Shown here: piece by piece, positions 39,687-52,057 of the stretch
Layout: every line of letters starts with the position of its first letter
Numbering within the stretch: the first letter of the stretch is position 1
Source: Zygnema cylindricum
Taxonomy: Eukaryota > Streptophyta > Zygnematophyceae > Zygnematales > Zygnemataceae
Direction: 5' to 3'
Assembly: GCA_037447655.1 (NCBI GenBank)
Contig: JBBHKE010001766.1
Coordinates: 1-64,000 of the forward strand
Length of the DNA: 64,000 bases
Translations under genes and position numbers: made by a program
Notes under the pieces: generated by a model
Database searches by the model: none
Told to the model about the DNA's origin: nothing
Seen by the model: only the letters and a program-made list of their open reading frames with translations

Positions 39687-42600
39687 TTAAAAACAAAGGT
39701 ATCAGTTCTGACTTTACAATCTCAATTTTTTCAGCTGATCTATTATTTTTATAGTATCGGGTTGCATGTAGATAACCTTTAACTTTCCCAATTCATTTGA
39801 TGTCTTATGTTCTTTTGCTCTAGGACGAAGGATAATTGAAAGCTTCAAACTGCGTCTTGAGTCAAATGTTCTTTAGATGACGGTGTGTACAAATGGTTGT
39901 GAAACTAGACACTGTCATCATCATGTAACCTTATTGTATTTAATCTTACTTCATTATAGCTACAAGCATTAAACCTGGGATGAATCGTCAACTCAAACAA
40001 ATAGGCTAAGTATGATGATGTCACATGCTTAGCAAAAGGCACGATTATGCCATCTTGCTAAACCATAATACTAACTCTAATCTAAATATACCATTCTAAA
40101 CAATAAAATGGCTATGATATTACCATATTGAGCAATTAACATGAATTTGATATTCTGGCTGTACTGGAGATCGACAAACACACCTCTACAAACCTCAATA
40201 CTAAAACTGTTGTCTCACTGTTGATGGAATTTAGTTTGTATTTCGTTTTTTTTAGGCCATTCAAGCAGCATATTGTGAACATCCTCAATTAAATTCGATG
40301 ATGTGGAGGAAAGACGCTTGAGAAATTTAATTTTTGGGTCGAAGGAAACAAAGAAAAGCCACTGTCACCTCTTCTTAGGGGAAGACATCGAAAGAGAATG
40401 CGATGGCTAGTTCAGTTTGTCAAATGTTTCGACGTGTAAAAGACTTAGTACGGTTTTCTTTTATGCATGGATTATTATTTAGTTTGGTTCTTTTTTACGC
40501 AAGTGACAATTTTGGTTCATTGGTGGGATAGTCAACATTTTTCGTTATATGTTTGTTATGTATGATTTTGTAGTGCAGGTTACGAATTCTTCTTATTAGC
40601 TTCGGTATCGAATTCTTTTAGCTACTATTGAAATTCTGGTGGTTTGGGTTTATCATGGGTTAACAAGAAAAAATTATTGTGGGTTCTTGTGGTATTGGGT
40701 TGCCATTATTGGTTTTTTTTCTTGTTGGCAGAAAAGATGTGTGCTAATCGGTATTTATTTTGAGTTCCATGAGCAATCGAATTGTTGAGATAGCTGAAAA
40801 AAAAAAAAAACTTACGCTAGTTGGTTTGGATTTATAATCGAGGACGTTTTTTTTGGTAGTATCGGCAATGTATTTAAATCATCAACACGTTGTGTTATAG
40901 TGGGTTGTTAATTTGGTGGTACGTCATTCGTCAAATGGTTGACTCCCGGGTTGAAGACAGACTATACTTGTTGAGATGAAGGCTTTAAAGCTTTAACCAA
41001 AGAGCCGTGAGGGAGAAACTGCAAAGACTCAGTTATGATTTTGAAAGGATTTCCCTTCAGTGCGAGTGTAGGACAGTAGGTGTCAAATAATGTATGGGTA
41101 AATAATTAGATAAGGTACTCACCAGAAAGTGACACTGAAACAAACAACAAAATTAAATGCGTATCAATCTAATGGTGTAAAAAAAAGAACCAAACAAAGG
41201 TATTAGGCCATGATTAATAAAAGACGGCAAATGCTGTAGTTGTACAAATATAGTGTAGTCGAGTCCAAATATCAAGGATCAATACTCCAATACAATTGGT
41301 GCAAGCAAAGCATTTGTGTTAGTAGATGAACTTTGGTCGCAAAGATTCCAAGATTGACTCATTATTACAGTGGTCGCCCAAAATAGGTAAATAGTTCCAG
41401 CTACATATAATTACTAAGTGTCAAGTACATATTTGCGTGAAAAAGTGACTTCTCGAAGCTTTTTGAGTGAAAAAGTGATTTTTGGGAGCTTAATTTCTGC
41501 CTCGGGTTGATTCTATTAGCTCGGCATTTTTGGTACACGGTATTTCTATAAAGCCACATGCTGCTGCTAAGGAGTTTTATTGAAACGGGGCATACCTAAT
41601 TGGTTGCGTCTTCAAACTTGAATTTTGTTAACATTTTACTAGTAAATATCTTAAAGAAAACATTCTTTGTTAATGAATATTTTTAGTTGAGTGTATTCTA
41701 GCATATTTGCATTATAAAGTTTAACCTTACATGGTTGCTCATCAAGGCATTCGCAACACTTGTGTCTAATCAGGTAAAGTTTAGTGTATGCGTTAAGTGG
41801 AGTGCTTAACTTAGTTGTTGTCTGTGTTTTTAACCAAGAGCACAAGAATAATAAATGACACGAACTCCTCACATGTTTTGGGCCACTTGGCAACCTATCC
41901 AAATACAATGGAATAAGGTTATTTGATTGGGTTTACTCATTTTTGAGATATTGTTCAAATAGTGGTACTTTTTAACACTTGAGGATAGAAATGGACCATT
42001 TTTGTTGTCCCTTGAGATAGGTAAAAAGAAAATGGCAAATAGTGACGAGTCAGCCTGAGGTGATGAGTATTTGTCTTTATTCAAAAAGTTTAAAAAAAAG
42101 AGGTTATGGGGCTCATGAAAATTGCCAATGAAATATGGGAAAGTTTACACAACTCATTGTTGTGGCTAGTAAGCTCCATATATTTATACCGACTAATCAA
42201 AAGAGGTTTGGATGAGGCTAACTGACATACCTTTTTAATAGGTGTGGTACACCATGGATATCTATTAATGTTAATGTTTTTTTTGCCAACTGTAATCAAA
42301 TCTTCTCCCTACACACTTGTCCGGATTCCGTTTGGAGACTACTGTGTAGAAAAATTGTTTTATAGCTTTCCATTCTAATTGTCCGATCAATAAGTTTGAC
42401 AAGTGTGCTTAGAGAAAAGGTGTTTAAAAGGGCGGAAAAAAAACGTAGACACAAATAGCAATTTGTAGTGCGTGTTCCTCCACCTTTATGTGTTCTATTT
42501 CTAATTATCTAACACAAGATTATTTCTCGTGTATGGTTTTTATCTTTAATATCCTTCAAATGTCATAAGTATGTGCGATTAGACTCCAAAGAGACATCAA

Positions 42601-42879
42601 ATATTTTAAGAAAGTTAATAAAGGACAATGAATGTAGTCAATTCGAAATAACTATGGCACAACAATAAAGGATTTTTTGTTTTTAACAAAACATTTGTAA
42701 AAGAAAATAATAACATCGTAGATATGGAAATTCAATCGCACGACTTTGAATTGGCAAAGGGGACGATTTCTCTTTTTACATTCTTTTCTCCCTTGTTTTC
42801 AAACCTACGAATGCTACTTTTTTCTATTTTACCAAATTTATACCTTCTCTTCTTAACTAACTCTTACGGTTCTATTGAC
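39687..42879. other. 3' flank of the LRR gene, no gene recognised
   Basis: AT-rich. The first few hundred bases may be 3' UTR. A TTTTTTTTAG acceptor-like site at about 40254 precedes an open stretch of about 50 codons, which resembles no family. Other open frames are short and low-complexity. No terminal repeats were identified. Confidence 0.45.
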
Positions 42880-43489
42880 CACCTCTCTCCCTCTCCCTCC
42901 TTACCCATTATTACACTATTTCGGAGGACTCCAAATATTGCCTATATCCAAACCGTTATTCGCGTTAGCGTTATCATCTTCGTCATTTTCATCTTTGTTA
43001 ACATTACATGCCATCGCTATCGTCATTATTGCTATCGTAAAATTTTTCTCCCTGTCTCCTTTCGGTACTTTGGTCAAATTAGTCTCCAATAATACAAGTT
43101 AAGATCATTAATATTCCAACAATTTATTTTTTATCATATTCTTTTCGATAAAAAATTTAGCATACATAAATTATTTTAAAAATATGGAGTAAATAGAAGT
43201 ACCAAAAATACCAATAGAAACATGTGGAATGTGGTAATACATGATGAGATGGGATGAAATGTCACAAAATGTGTCAAAATTGTGAATTAGGCTCGTCCAT
43301 TCTAGCGAGAAGTAGAATAGGGAGATGAATGCAACAATCATAAGAGAGATAAAAATAGATTGATAGAAACTGGTAACTTTTGTTTTAGTCAACTATAACA
43401 ATACAAATGTTTCCACCTTTCCTAATAAAGAAATACATGGTTAAACTGTAAGATGTTTCTCTAGCTTGCCTAACATGTTGCACACTGTT

Positions 43490-43658
43490 GTTCTACAAAC
43501 AACCACTGGAGCAGGTGGAGCATCAGCACTAGAGGAGGTGGAGCATCAGTAGTAGTAGTGGAAGTAGACATAATCTCACTCACATAATCTCACTCACAGA
43601 AGCTTATAAAGAATCCTATCAAACAACTATTTTCTACAGCTCACCAAATCTGATACGA
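43490..43658 (-). pseudogene. Leader and gag start left downstream of the unit 1 3' LTR
   Basis: Read on the minus strand, the LTR end is followed by TCGTATCAGATTTGGTGAGC (a primer-binding-site-like leader). Then comes the start of gag, coding about 20 residues rich in Ser, Thr, Ala and Pro up to a Leu/Val-Glu-Gln-Gln-like end, after which homology stops. It is a remnant of a second element body that shared this LTR. Confidence 0.75.
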
Positions 43659-44432
43659 TGAACCAAAACTGCTTCAAAATATACCACAGCATACAATATC
43701 ACAAAGACTGATAACTCCCAAAGTTTCAGCTCAATTGATCCAACATACATCAAGATATGCAACTCAGAAGTTTCCCAAAAAACAGTCTACAAATTACACA
43801 GTCTGGAAGTCTGGATACATAAAATGTTCTACGTCCTAAGTCTTATACTCTTAACTCAGTTGTCCTACTACATTGTACTGTACCACCGATACAAGTGTTC
43901 CTAAAAGATACTTCCAAAAGAACTAAACTGCCACTAAGGTCTAAGTGCTCCTAATCACACTAAAACCAATGTATCACAGTATAATTAATAGTACGGAGAA
44001 TCCTATACAGGTGATTTTTTCAAATACTTGTCGCCTGGCTTAGTGACAATTGTTTGGGTACGTCCATCCGGTTGTTGAGTCACTTAATTATTCTCTTATG
44101 AATCTCGTCCGTTGACTTGATTCATATCAACCGTAGCAGTGTAGTTTGATTCCTGATCACATTCAAATATCTGTAACTTCGTAGCATCTACGTTGCCCCA
44201 TACCAAAAATTGCCAAAGTTATGCTTGTCTTGATACGTCGCGGGCTGTGTTCGTTTGTACACACCATATAAAAAATAACCGCAACTGCGCTTGTTCCATC
44301 TGCGTCGCAGCTGCGTTGTTGGTACCACTCAAAAACCTGCATTTTGCTTCAAGTGAGGACGCGTGTCCCTATAGATCTATTTTTCTGCCGTCCTATAAAT
44401 TTGTTGAGACTTAAAGCTTTCCAAAATCAACA
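43659..44432 (-). repeat. 3' LTR of Copia unit 1 (774 bp)
   Basis: On the minus strand it starts TGTTGATTTTGGAAAGC and ends TTTGGTTCA. It aligns with 49147-49928 and with the LTRs of unit 2. A purine tract TTTAGAGGAG lies just before it in element orientation. Confidence 0.82.
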
Positions 44433-45819
44433 CTCCTCTAAAGCTTTAGAGTGAGTATGCTAGCGTAGCTCTGATGTCAAACTAGCACAACATCGCAGCA
44501 TAGCAACGTAGCAATTTTAGCAAGTCACCTAGTCCCACTAAATTCACGTTATTGGACTAGGGCAGTATGGCAGTATAGCAGTGTAACAACTCAGCTATTC
44601 ACTTAATCCCACTGCGTCGCTATAGTACTTCAGCCTAGGAGTAGGAAGAGCTTTAGTGAGCATATCAGCAACCATTTTTGCATCTGGCAAATAACATAAT
44701 TTAATCACTCTAGAGAACACATTTTCCCTTACAAAGTGTAATCTCACATCCATGTGCTTGCTTTTGAAGTGGTGACTTGGGTTAAAAGCAATGGGAATGG
44801 CAGCCTGATTATCACACCAGATCACTTGTGGACTAACCTGCATGTATCCCAATTCTTGCAACATGGATTTCACCCATATGAGTTCTTTGAGGGGCGAGGT
44901 CGCTGGCATATATTCAGACTCTTTTGTCGATTGTGCCGTGACCTTTTGAAGTTTGCTGCTCCAACAACAAGTCGCGTTCCCAATTTGCAGAACGAATCCC
45001 GTGGTTGATTTTTCGACTTGGCATATCGCCATAGCTTGCATCACTCCGTGTTTGCCGCTTCACTTCTCCCTCGCCTAGTGTGAGTTTGAAGTCTTTAGTT
45101 CCTGCCAAGTATCTTAAAACTCTTCTTTCTGCATCACGATCTGATTTCCTCGGATTCTCTAGACTTCTGTTCAGTACCCCAACTACTGCAGCAATATCCG
45201 GACGGGTACAGTTCATGAAATAAATTAAATTTCCCACAATCTATCTCTAATGTATCATTGTCTTAAATTAAACTTCCCACTATCTATCTCTAAGATTTCA
45301 TTGTCATAGGATCATTCTCCTTTGATCAAAAATTTCAATGACAATAACACCCGGTTCTGTTTCTTCCCCCTCTAACTTATGTCGAAACTCCATTGGTGTT
45401 ACACATCCCTTTGCCCCCCGCATTCCATATTCACCTAACATGTTTCCAATAGCCTCCTTTTGAGTCAATATTATTAATCTGTTTTACTTATCCCTCTGTG
45501 CCTGAATACCCAAAATATATTTTGCCTCACCGAGGTCTTTCATCTCGAACTGTGATTTTAAAGGATTTTTAATTTTGTTAATTTCAACCATTGATTTGCT
45601 AACTAAAAGTAAATCATCTACGTATAGCGCTATATATACTATACCATCCTCACCCTTTTAAAACATAGACAAAGTGATCAGAGCTTATCATTTTAAAACC
45701 TAGACTAGTTAAGAATTCATCAAGTTTTAGATTCCATTGCCTCGAGGCCTGTTTTAGGCCGTACAATGATTTTAGCAGTTTACATACTAAGTGCTCTTTT
45801 CCTAGTTCAACATACAGTT

Positions 45820-46165
45820 CAGGCTGCAGCATGTAAATCCTCTCCTCTAGTTCTCTATGCAAAAAGGTTGTCTTTACATCCATCTGATGTATTTCCATAT
45901 CTTCTATAACTGCTAAAGATAGCAAAATCCTAACTGTCGGAAATCTTTCAATACGAGAAATTTTTTCTTCAAAGTCAATTCCTCCTTTTGATTATAGCCC
46001 AGGCTGCTGCATTTAAATCGTCTCCTCTAGTTCTCTATGCAAAAAGGCTGTCTTTACATCCATCTGATGTATTTCCATATCTTATATAGCTGCTAAAGAT
46101 AACAAAATCCTAACTGTCGGAAATCTTACAATATGAGAAAATGTTTCTTCAAAGTCAATTCCTTC
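45820..46165 (-). repeat. ~175-bp tandem duplication in RT, unit 1
   Basis: The block from CAGGCTGC.GCAT.TAAATC to GTCAATTCCT..TTTTGATTATAGCC occurs twice in a row. The same duplication is present in unit 2 near 53280-53640, so it predates the segmental duplication. Confidence 0.88.
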
Positions 46166-46289
46166 CTTTTGATTATAGCCCTTTGCCACAAGTCTGGCCT
46201 TTTATCCTTCAATGGTATTATTTGGATTTAACTTCACCTTGAATACCCATTTGCTGCCGATTGCTTTTTGATCTAGAGTAAGGTCCACA

Positions 46290-46475
46290 AGCTTCATGTC
46301 TGAGCCTCCATGATCGACTTCATTTCATCGTTTGCCGCCTCAATTCAGTAATTCCGCTCCGGTGATGAGAAGGCTTGCTCCTATGTCTGAGCCTCCATGA
46401 TCGATTTCATTTCATCGTTTGCCGCCTCGATCCAGTGATTCCGCTCCGGTGATAAGAAGGCTTCCTAGATGGTCA
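46290..46475 (-). repeat. ~95-bp tandem duplication in pol, unit 1
   Basis: TGAGCCTCCATGATCGACTT through GATGAGAAGGCTT repeats at about 46305 and 46388. The same is found in unit 2 near 53765-53930. Confidence 0.85.
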
Positions 46476-48109
46476 GAGGCTCCCTTGAGATTGCCGAGTA
46501 GGCAAAGTGAGAACTTGCTTGCAGGCGGCTACTGGATCTTCTTCCCCCCAGAAATTTTGAGGCTGAAATTGTCAGATTCTGTGCGTTGTGCTTGTTGCGC
46601 TAGTTGCGATCCGTAGGCATTGACTGTTGTTGTTGCGCTTTGAAACAAACTTGTTGTGGACCTTGATTATGTTCCGACTCCGGTGGTATCACTGGTGAAA
46701 GTTGCATCTGTGGGACAATATTATGGATGCTATAAAAAATGACATATTCTTGTACTTTTTGCGGCTTCTGTTGCTCTTTCATTTTAAATAAGTCTATCGA
46801 GGCTAGTTCATCTTTCACAACGATGTTTCTTGCTACAATGATTTTGTTTTCTCGAAAACAAAGACTCTATAACCTTTAGAGTGATCATCATATCCTAACA
46901 AACTGCCCGGCAATCCTTTAAGTTCCATTTTCCATCTATCATTAGACCTATCCAAAATAAAGCATTTACTTCCAAAGGCTTTGAAGTGACTGACATCCGG
47001 TTTTCTACCCGTCCAGATCTCATAAGGAGTGGTTTCTACCGATCTGGAACCTCTCATATTTTTGATATAAACTCAACAATTTAATGCTTCAGCCCAGAAT
47101 GTCGGATCTACGTCCTTATATGAAAGCATGGACCTAGAGCTTTATGTGATATTTCTATTTAGTCTTATGAGACCTCATTCTGTTCTGGAGAGTATGAAAC
47201 ACTCAATTTCTGACTTATGCCTTGATTGAGTAAGAAGTTTTCAAACTTTTTTGACGTATATTCCCCGCCACTGTCTGATCAGAGCTCTAGAATTGGCAGA
47301 CCATGTAGTTTCTCCGCCCACGGTTTGTAGTGTGGAAAATGAGTGAAGACTTCACTCTTTTCTTTCATGAAGTAGACCTTAGTAAACCTTGAGAAATCAT
47401 CTGTAAACGTAACCATATATTTCATCCACCCAGCATATGGTACCTTTGCAGGACCGAAAACATCAGAATGAATGAGTTGCAAAAGTTTAGTAGACCTATG
47501 TTTAGACTCTTGAAGAAACGATAATCTGTGTATTTTTGCAAGTGCACATCCATCACACGTTTTAGGTGACTGGTTTAACACAGTGACTCTTTCTATTTTA
47601 CCAGCATTGACCATCTTTTTCATACTATCATAATTTACATGACCTAACCTTTTATGCCATAGCTCATCTGAGGATAATGCACCAGACTACAAAATATCGT
47701 TTTCTTTATTATCTGGCATATCCATTCGATACATTTTGCCGGCATCTCTTGTTCCTGCAACCGCAGTTTTCCCATTTTTGCTAACAACTTGCCTGCCACA
47801 TTTCAGATTGACCTCAAACTATTTACTTTCTACCAAAGAAGTTGAGAACAAAATTTTCTTAAAATCTGGGACTTAGAGAACATTATGAAGAGTTCTCTCA
47901 ACTACCTTGCCCTCTACATAAACTAGCAAGGAGACATCACCTACAGCCCGCGTTTGCACACTCATTCCACATACATAGTAGATATTTTTCTCTGGAGTTG
48001 ATTTCAGATTTTTGAAAACTGCCTTGTTCCAGCACATGTGGGCCGACGCTCCGTGTCCATTATCTATCCATTGTCCTTAGCGGTCACTATCGCTGCCGCC
48101 ATATCAAAC

Positions 48110-49085
48110 AGATCATCATCCTCCTCGTTAGAGAGTTAAAGAGACTCGTCGTGATGAGATGAAGCCGTCGAGAATAGTGCATTTCCTCGTTGTGATGATC
48201 CCGTGAAGCCTTGATGAAACTTTCTCTGCTGCCATCAGGCCTATACAGACGTGTTTCATTAGCTTTCCTAAGCTTAGGACAGAATTTGTATCCATGACAT
48301 TTTTCATTAGAATAAAAACAAGCATTCAAAGAATGTTTATTTCCTTTTGGATTAAAGTGTCTAAACTCATTCTGACTCTGATTAAACGTATTTCCTGTTG
48401 ATTAAACTAACTTTTTTGTCAAATTCTGTGTTAAATGCCTCTACTTTTTTTTCACCATTAAGAATTTTAGAAACTGCTTCCTCTTCCAATATCAATTTAA
48501 TAGCTACCTGGAGTGTCTAGCCAGCTTTATCTTTTTGTTTCAGCCTATCAAACGTCGCTCTTATAGTATTAGGAAGACCACTCATTAGCATAGCAGCCTG
48601 CTGAAACTGAGGTAAAAATCCGCCTGCACAAGCATGAGAATCTATTAGTATTCGATATTTTTACAATATTCTGCCATTGTGCCACTCGTGTATTTGTAGT
48701 CCCAAATTCGTCCAGCCAAAAATAGTTATTCTTGAACATTAGCCTTTTCAAAATCATCTTTGAGAGATTTCCAGATATCGATCGCCTTTTTCATTTTTAT
48801 CCATGACATAGCCAATTCTTTTGAAATACAGAAATTCAAAATTGACCGAGCTTTCGAATTTTTCTTTGACCAAGACGGATCCGATTTCGCTAGTGAACCA
48901 TCCAAAATATCCAAAAGATTAACATTTTTGAAGTGTGTTTCCACCATATCCGCCCAATACGCGTATTTTTCTCTCGAGAAAATAGGAATTCTTGATGACA
49001 TGCCCATAACTTGTTGTTCTACAACTAATGGAGCAGGTGGAGCATCATCAGCAGTAGTAGTGGAAGTTGACATAATCTCACTCAC
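48110..49085 (-). pseudogene. Copia gag, unit 1, broken
   Basis: Minus strand from a Ser/Thr-rich start (MSTSTTT, 49073). The Copia gag N-terminal pattern follows (IPIFSREKYAYWADMVETHF, then LLDILDGSL and LAMSWIKMKKAIDIWKSL). It is interrupted by a stop at 48726 and more after it. A zinc-knuckle-like CFYSNEKCHGYKFC is at about 48326-48285; the second Cys of the CCHC pattern is Ser. Confidence 0.87.
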
Positions 49086-49146
49086 GAAAGCTTATCAAGA
49101 ATCCTATCAAATAGCTGTTTGCTACAGCTCACCAAATCTGATACAA

Positions 49147-49928
49147 TGAACCAAAACTACTTAAAACTATACAATAGTATTTAATGTCAAAAAGACTGAC
49201 AACTCCCAAAGTTTCAGCTCAATTGATCTAACATACACCAAGATATGCAACTCAGAAGTTTCCCAAAAACAATCTGCAGATTACACTGTCTGGAAGTCTG
49301 GATACATAAAATGTTCTACGTCCTAAGTCTTATACCCTTTACTTCGTTGTCCTACTACATAGTGCTGTAATGCCAATACAAGTGTTCCTAAAAGATACGT
49401 CCAAAAGAACTAAATTGCCACTAAGGTCGAACTGCTCCTAATCACTCTAAAACTAATCTATCACTGTACAATCAATATTATTGAGAATCTTATAGAGGTA
49501 ATTTGTTCAAATACTTGTCGCCTGGCTTAATGACAATTTTTTTGGTACGTCCATCCGGCTGTTGAGTCACTTAATTATTCTCTTATGAATCTCGTCCGGT
49601 AACTTGATTCATATCAACCATAGCAACGTAGTCTGATTCGTGATCACATTCAAATACATTCAAATATCTGCAGGTTCGTAGAAACTACGTTGTCCCATAC
49701 CAAAATTGCCACAGCTGCGTTAGTCTTATTAGGTCGCATGCTGCGTTCGTTCGTACAGACCATATCAAAAATAACCGCAACTGCGCTTGTTCCATCTGTG
49801 TCGCAGCTGCGTTGTTGGTAATATTCAAAAACCTGCACTCTGCTTCAAGTGACAACGTGTTTCCCTATAGATCTATTTTTCTAACGTCCTATAAATTTGT
49901 TGAGAATTAAAGCTTTCCAAAAACAACA
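49147..49928 (-). repeat. 5' LTR of Copia unit 1 (782 bp)
   Basis: Minus-strand start TGTTGTTTTTGGAAAGC, end TTTGGTTCA. It is followed by TTGTATCAGATTTGG, a degenerate form of the TGGTATCAGAGC primer-binding site. It differs from the 3' LTR of the same unit at many positions. Confidence 0.82.
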
Positions 49929-51049
49929 CACACTACTATAAGATTTGTATTTTTTGCTTGCCGAAATTGCTAGATTTCGTGTGGATTGATTCATAGATTG
50001 ACTGATTGAAGATATTTCTTGCCATTTTTTCATTTTATTTTGTATGCTAATGGAACGCTTTGAATCAAACATGAATCAAATATTGGTACTAGGAGGCATT
50101 GCCACCTGTACAATCCTTTATCGTAAGCCTACACACTTTCAAGTACAAGTTCACATAAAATGTGAACCAACTAGTGGATTTGAAGGGAACTCTTTGTACG
50201 AGTAGTTGAACACCACCAGGTAACTTTGGTTGGGGAAAATAGTTCATGTAGGATATCGCCAAAAATTGGCAAAAACTCACCTCTCTCCCTCTCCCTCCTT
50301 ACTCATTTTTACACTATTTCAAAGGACTCCAAATATTGCCTATATTTAAACCGTTATTCGCGTTACCGTTATCATCTTCGTCATTTTCATCTTTGTTAAC
50401 ATTACATGACATCACTATCGTCATTATTGCTATCGTACAATTTTTCTCCCAGTCTCCTTTCAGTACTTTGGTCAAATTAGTCTCCAATGTTACAAGTTAA
50501 GATCATTAATATTCCAACAATTTATTTTTTATCATATTCTTTTCGATAAAAAATTAAGCATACATAAATTATTTGAAAAATATGGAGTAAATAGAAGTAC
50601 CAAAAATACCATAGAAACATGTGGAATGTGGTAATACATGATGAGATGGGATGAAATGTCACAAAATGTGTCAAAATTGTGAATTAGGCTCGTCCATTCT
50701 AGCGAGAAGTAGAATAGGGAGATGAATGCAACAATCACAAGAGAGATAAAAATAGATTGATAGAAACTGGTAACTTTTGTTTAGTCAACTATAACAATAC
50801 AAATGTTTCCACCTTTCCTAATAAAGAAATACATGGTTAAACTGTAAGATGTTTCTCTAGCTTGCCTAACATGTTGCACACTGTTGTTCTACAAACAAGA
50901 ACAACAACTACTGGAGCAGGTGGAGCATCAGCACTGGAGCAGGTGGAGCACCAGTAGTAGTAGTGGAAGTAGACATAATCTCACTCACAGAAGCTTATAA
51001 AAAATCCTATCAAACAGCTGTTTTCTACAGCTCACCAAATCTAATACAA

Positions 51050-51895
51050 TGAACCAAAACTGCTTCAAAATATACCACAGCATATAATATCACAAAGACT
51101 GATAACTCCCAAAGTTTCAGCTCAATTGATCCAACATACATCAAGATATGCAACTCAGAAGTTTCCCAAAAACAGTTAGATTACACAGTCTGCAGATTAC
51201 ACAGTCTGGAAGTCTGGATGCATAAAATGTTCTACGTCCTAAGTCTTATACTCTTAACTCAGTTGTCCTACTACATAGTGCATAAAATGTTCTACGTCCT
51301 AAGTCTTATACTCTTAACTCAGTTGTCCTACTACATAGTACTGTACCACCGATACAAGTGTTCCTAAAAGATACTTCCAAAAGAACTAAACTGCCACTAA
51401 GGTCTAAGTGCTCCTAATCACACTAAAACCAATGTATCACATTATAATTAATAGTACAGAGAATCCTATACAGGTGATTTGTTCAAATACTTGTCGCCTG
51501 GCTTAGTGACAATTGTTTGGGTACGTCCATCCGGTTGTTGAGTCACTTAATTATTCTCTTATGAATCTCGTCCGTTGACTTGATTCATATCAACCGTAGC
51601 AGTGTAGTTTGATTCCTGATCACATTCAAATATCTGTAACTTCGTAGCATCTACGTTGTCCCATACCAAATATTGACGTAGCCGTGCTTGTCTTGTTACG
51701 TCGCGAGCTGCGTTTGTTCGTACAGACCATATAAAAAATAGCCGCAGCTGCGCTTGTTCCATCTGTGTTGCAACTGCGTTGTTGGTACCACTCAAGAACC
51801 TGCACTGTGCTTCAATTGAGGACGCGTGTCCCTATAAATCTATTTTTCTGTCGTCCTATAAATTTATTGAGACTTAAAGCTTTCCAAAATCAACA
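51050..51895 (-). repeat. 3' LTR of Copia unit 2 (846 bp, with internal duplication)
   Basis: Same termini as the unit 1 3' LTR. It is longer because a ~60-bp block (GCATAAAATGTTCTACGTCC to CTACTACATAGT) is duplicated in tandem at about 51219-51340. It shares diagnostic bases with the unit 1 3' LTR, for example GTACCACCGATACAAGTG, rather than with its own 5' LTR. Confidence 0.82.
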
Positions 51896-52057
51896 CTCCT
51901 CTAAAGCTTTAGACTAGGTATGCTAGCGCAGCTCTGATGTGGAACTAGCGGAACATCGCAGCATAGCAACGTAGCAATTTTAGCAAGTCACCTAGTCCCA
52001 CTAAATTCCCGTTATTCGACTAGGGAAATATGACAGTATAGCAGTGTAGCAACTCAG

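Larger units (their letters stand above)
44595..48105 (-). pseudogene. Copia pol, unit 1 (protease, integrase, RT, RNase H)
   Basis: Minus strand. Protease region near 48075-48030 reads GHGASAHMCW where D-S-G-A-S is usual, so the catalytic Asp appears lost. The pre-integrase domain (LGHVNYDSMKK, CDGCALAKIHR) is at 47650-47530. The integrase core has LIHSDVFGPAK (about 47500-47440) and FTDDFSRF. The host-derived-like pol middle is at 47057-46833 (SVETTPYEIWTGRKPDVSH). RT has MDVKTTFLHRELEERIY and KSLYGLKQA (45925-45650), then YVDDLLLVSKS near 45620. RNase H is 45237-44595, frameshifted near 45000, with QSTKESEY and STTGFVLQIG. Several stops and two internal tandem duplications are present. Confidence 0.9.
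43659..49928 (-). mobile_element. Ty1/Copia element, unit 1, decayed
   Basis: About 6.3 kb on the minus strand: 5' LTR 49147-49928, gag, protease, integrase, RT, RNase H, 3' LTR 43659-44432. Integrase before RT is the Copia order. The pol frame is broken in many places. No target duplication can be assigned because the 3' LTR is followed by more element sequence. Confidence 0.92.
42880..50280. repeat. 7.4-kb tandem segmental duplication, unit 1
   Basis: The segment from CACCTCTCTCCCTCTCCC at 42880 to AAAAACTCAC at 50280 is repeated at 50278-57716. It includes about 780 bp of left flank, a Copia element with two LTRs, and about 350 bp of right flank. At the junction a CAC triplet is shared between the left start (42880-42882), the junction (50278-50280) and the right end (57714-57716). 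Confidence 0.9.

Noticed and set aside
40254-40420. An extra 3' exon of the LRR gene
   Set aside because: It has an acceptor-like TTTTTTTTAG, but the coding frame already ends at 39686 and the stretch resembles no domain; at most 3' UTR.
42724-43092. 122-residue hydrophobic open frame, possible membrane protein
   Set aside because: T-rich composition makes Leu/Ile/Phe-rich frames by chance; the duplicate unit near 50281 does not preserve the frame.
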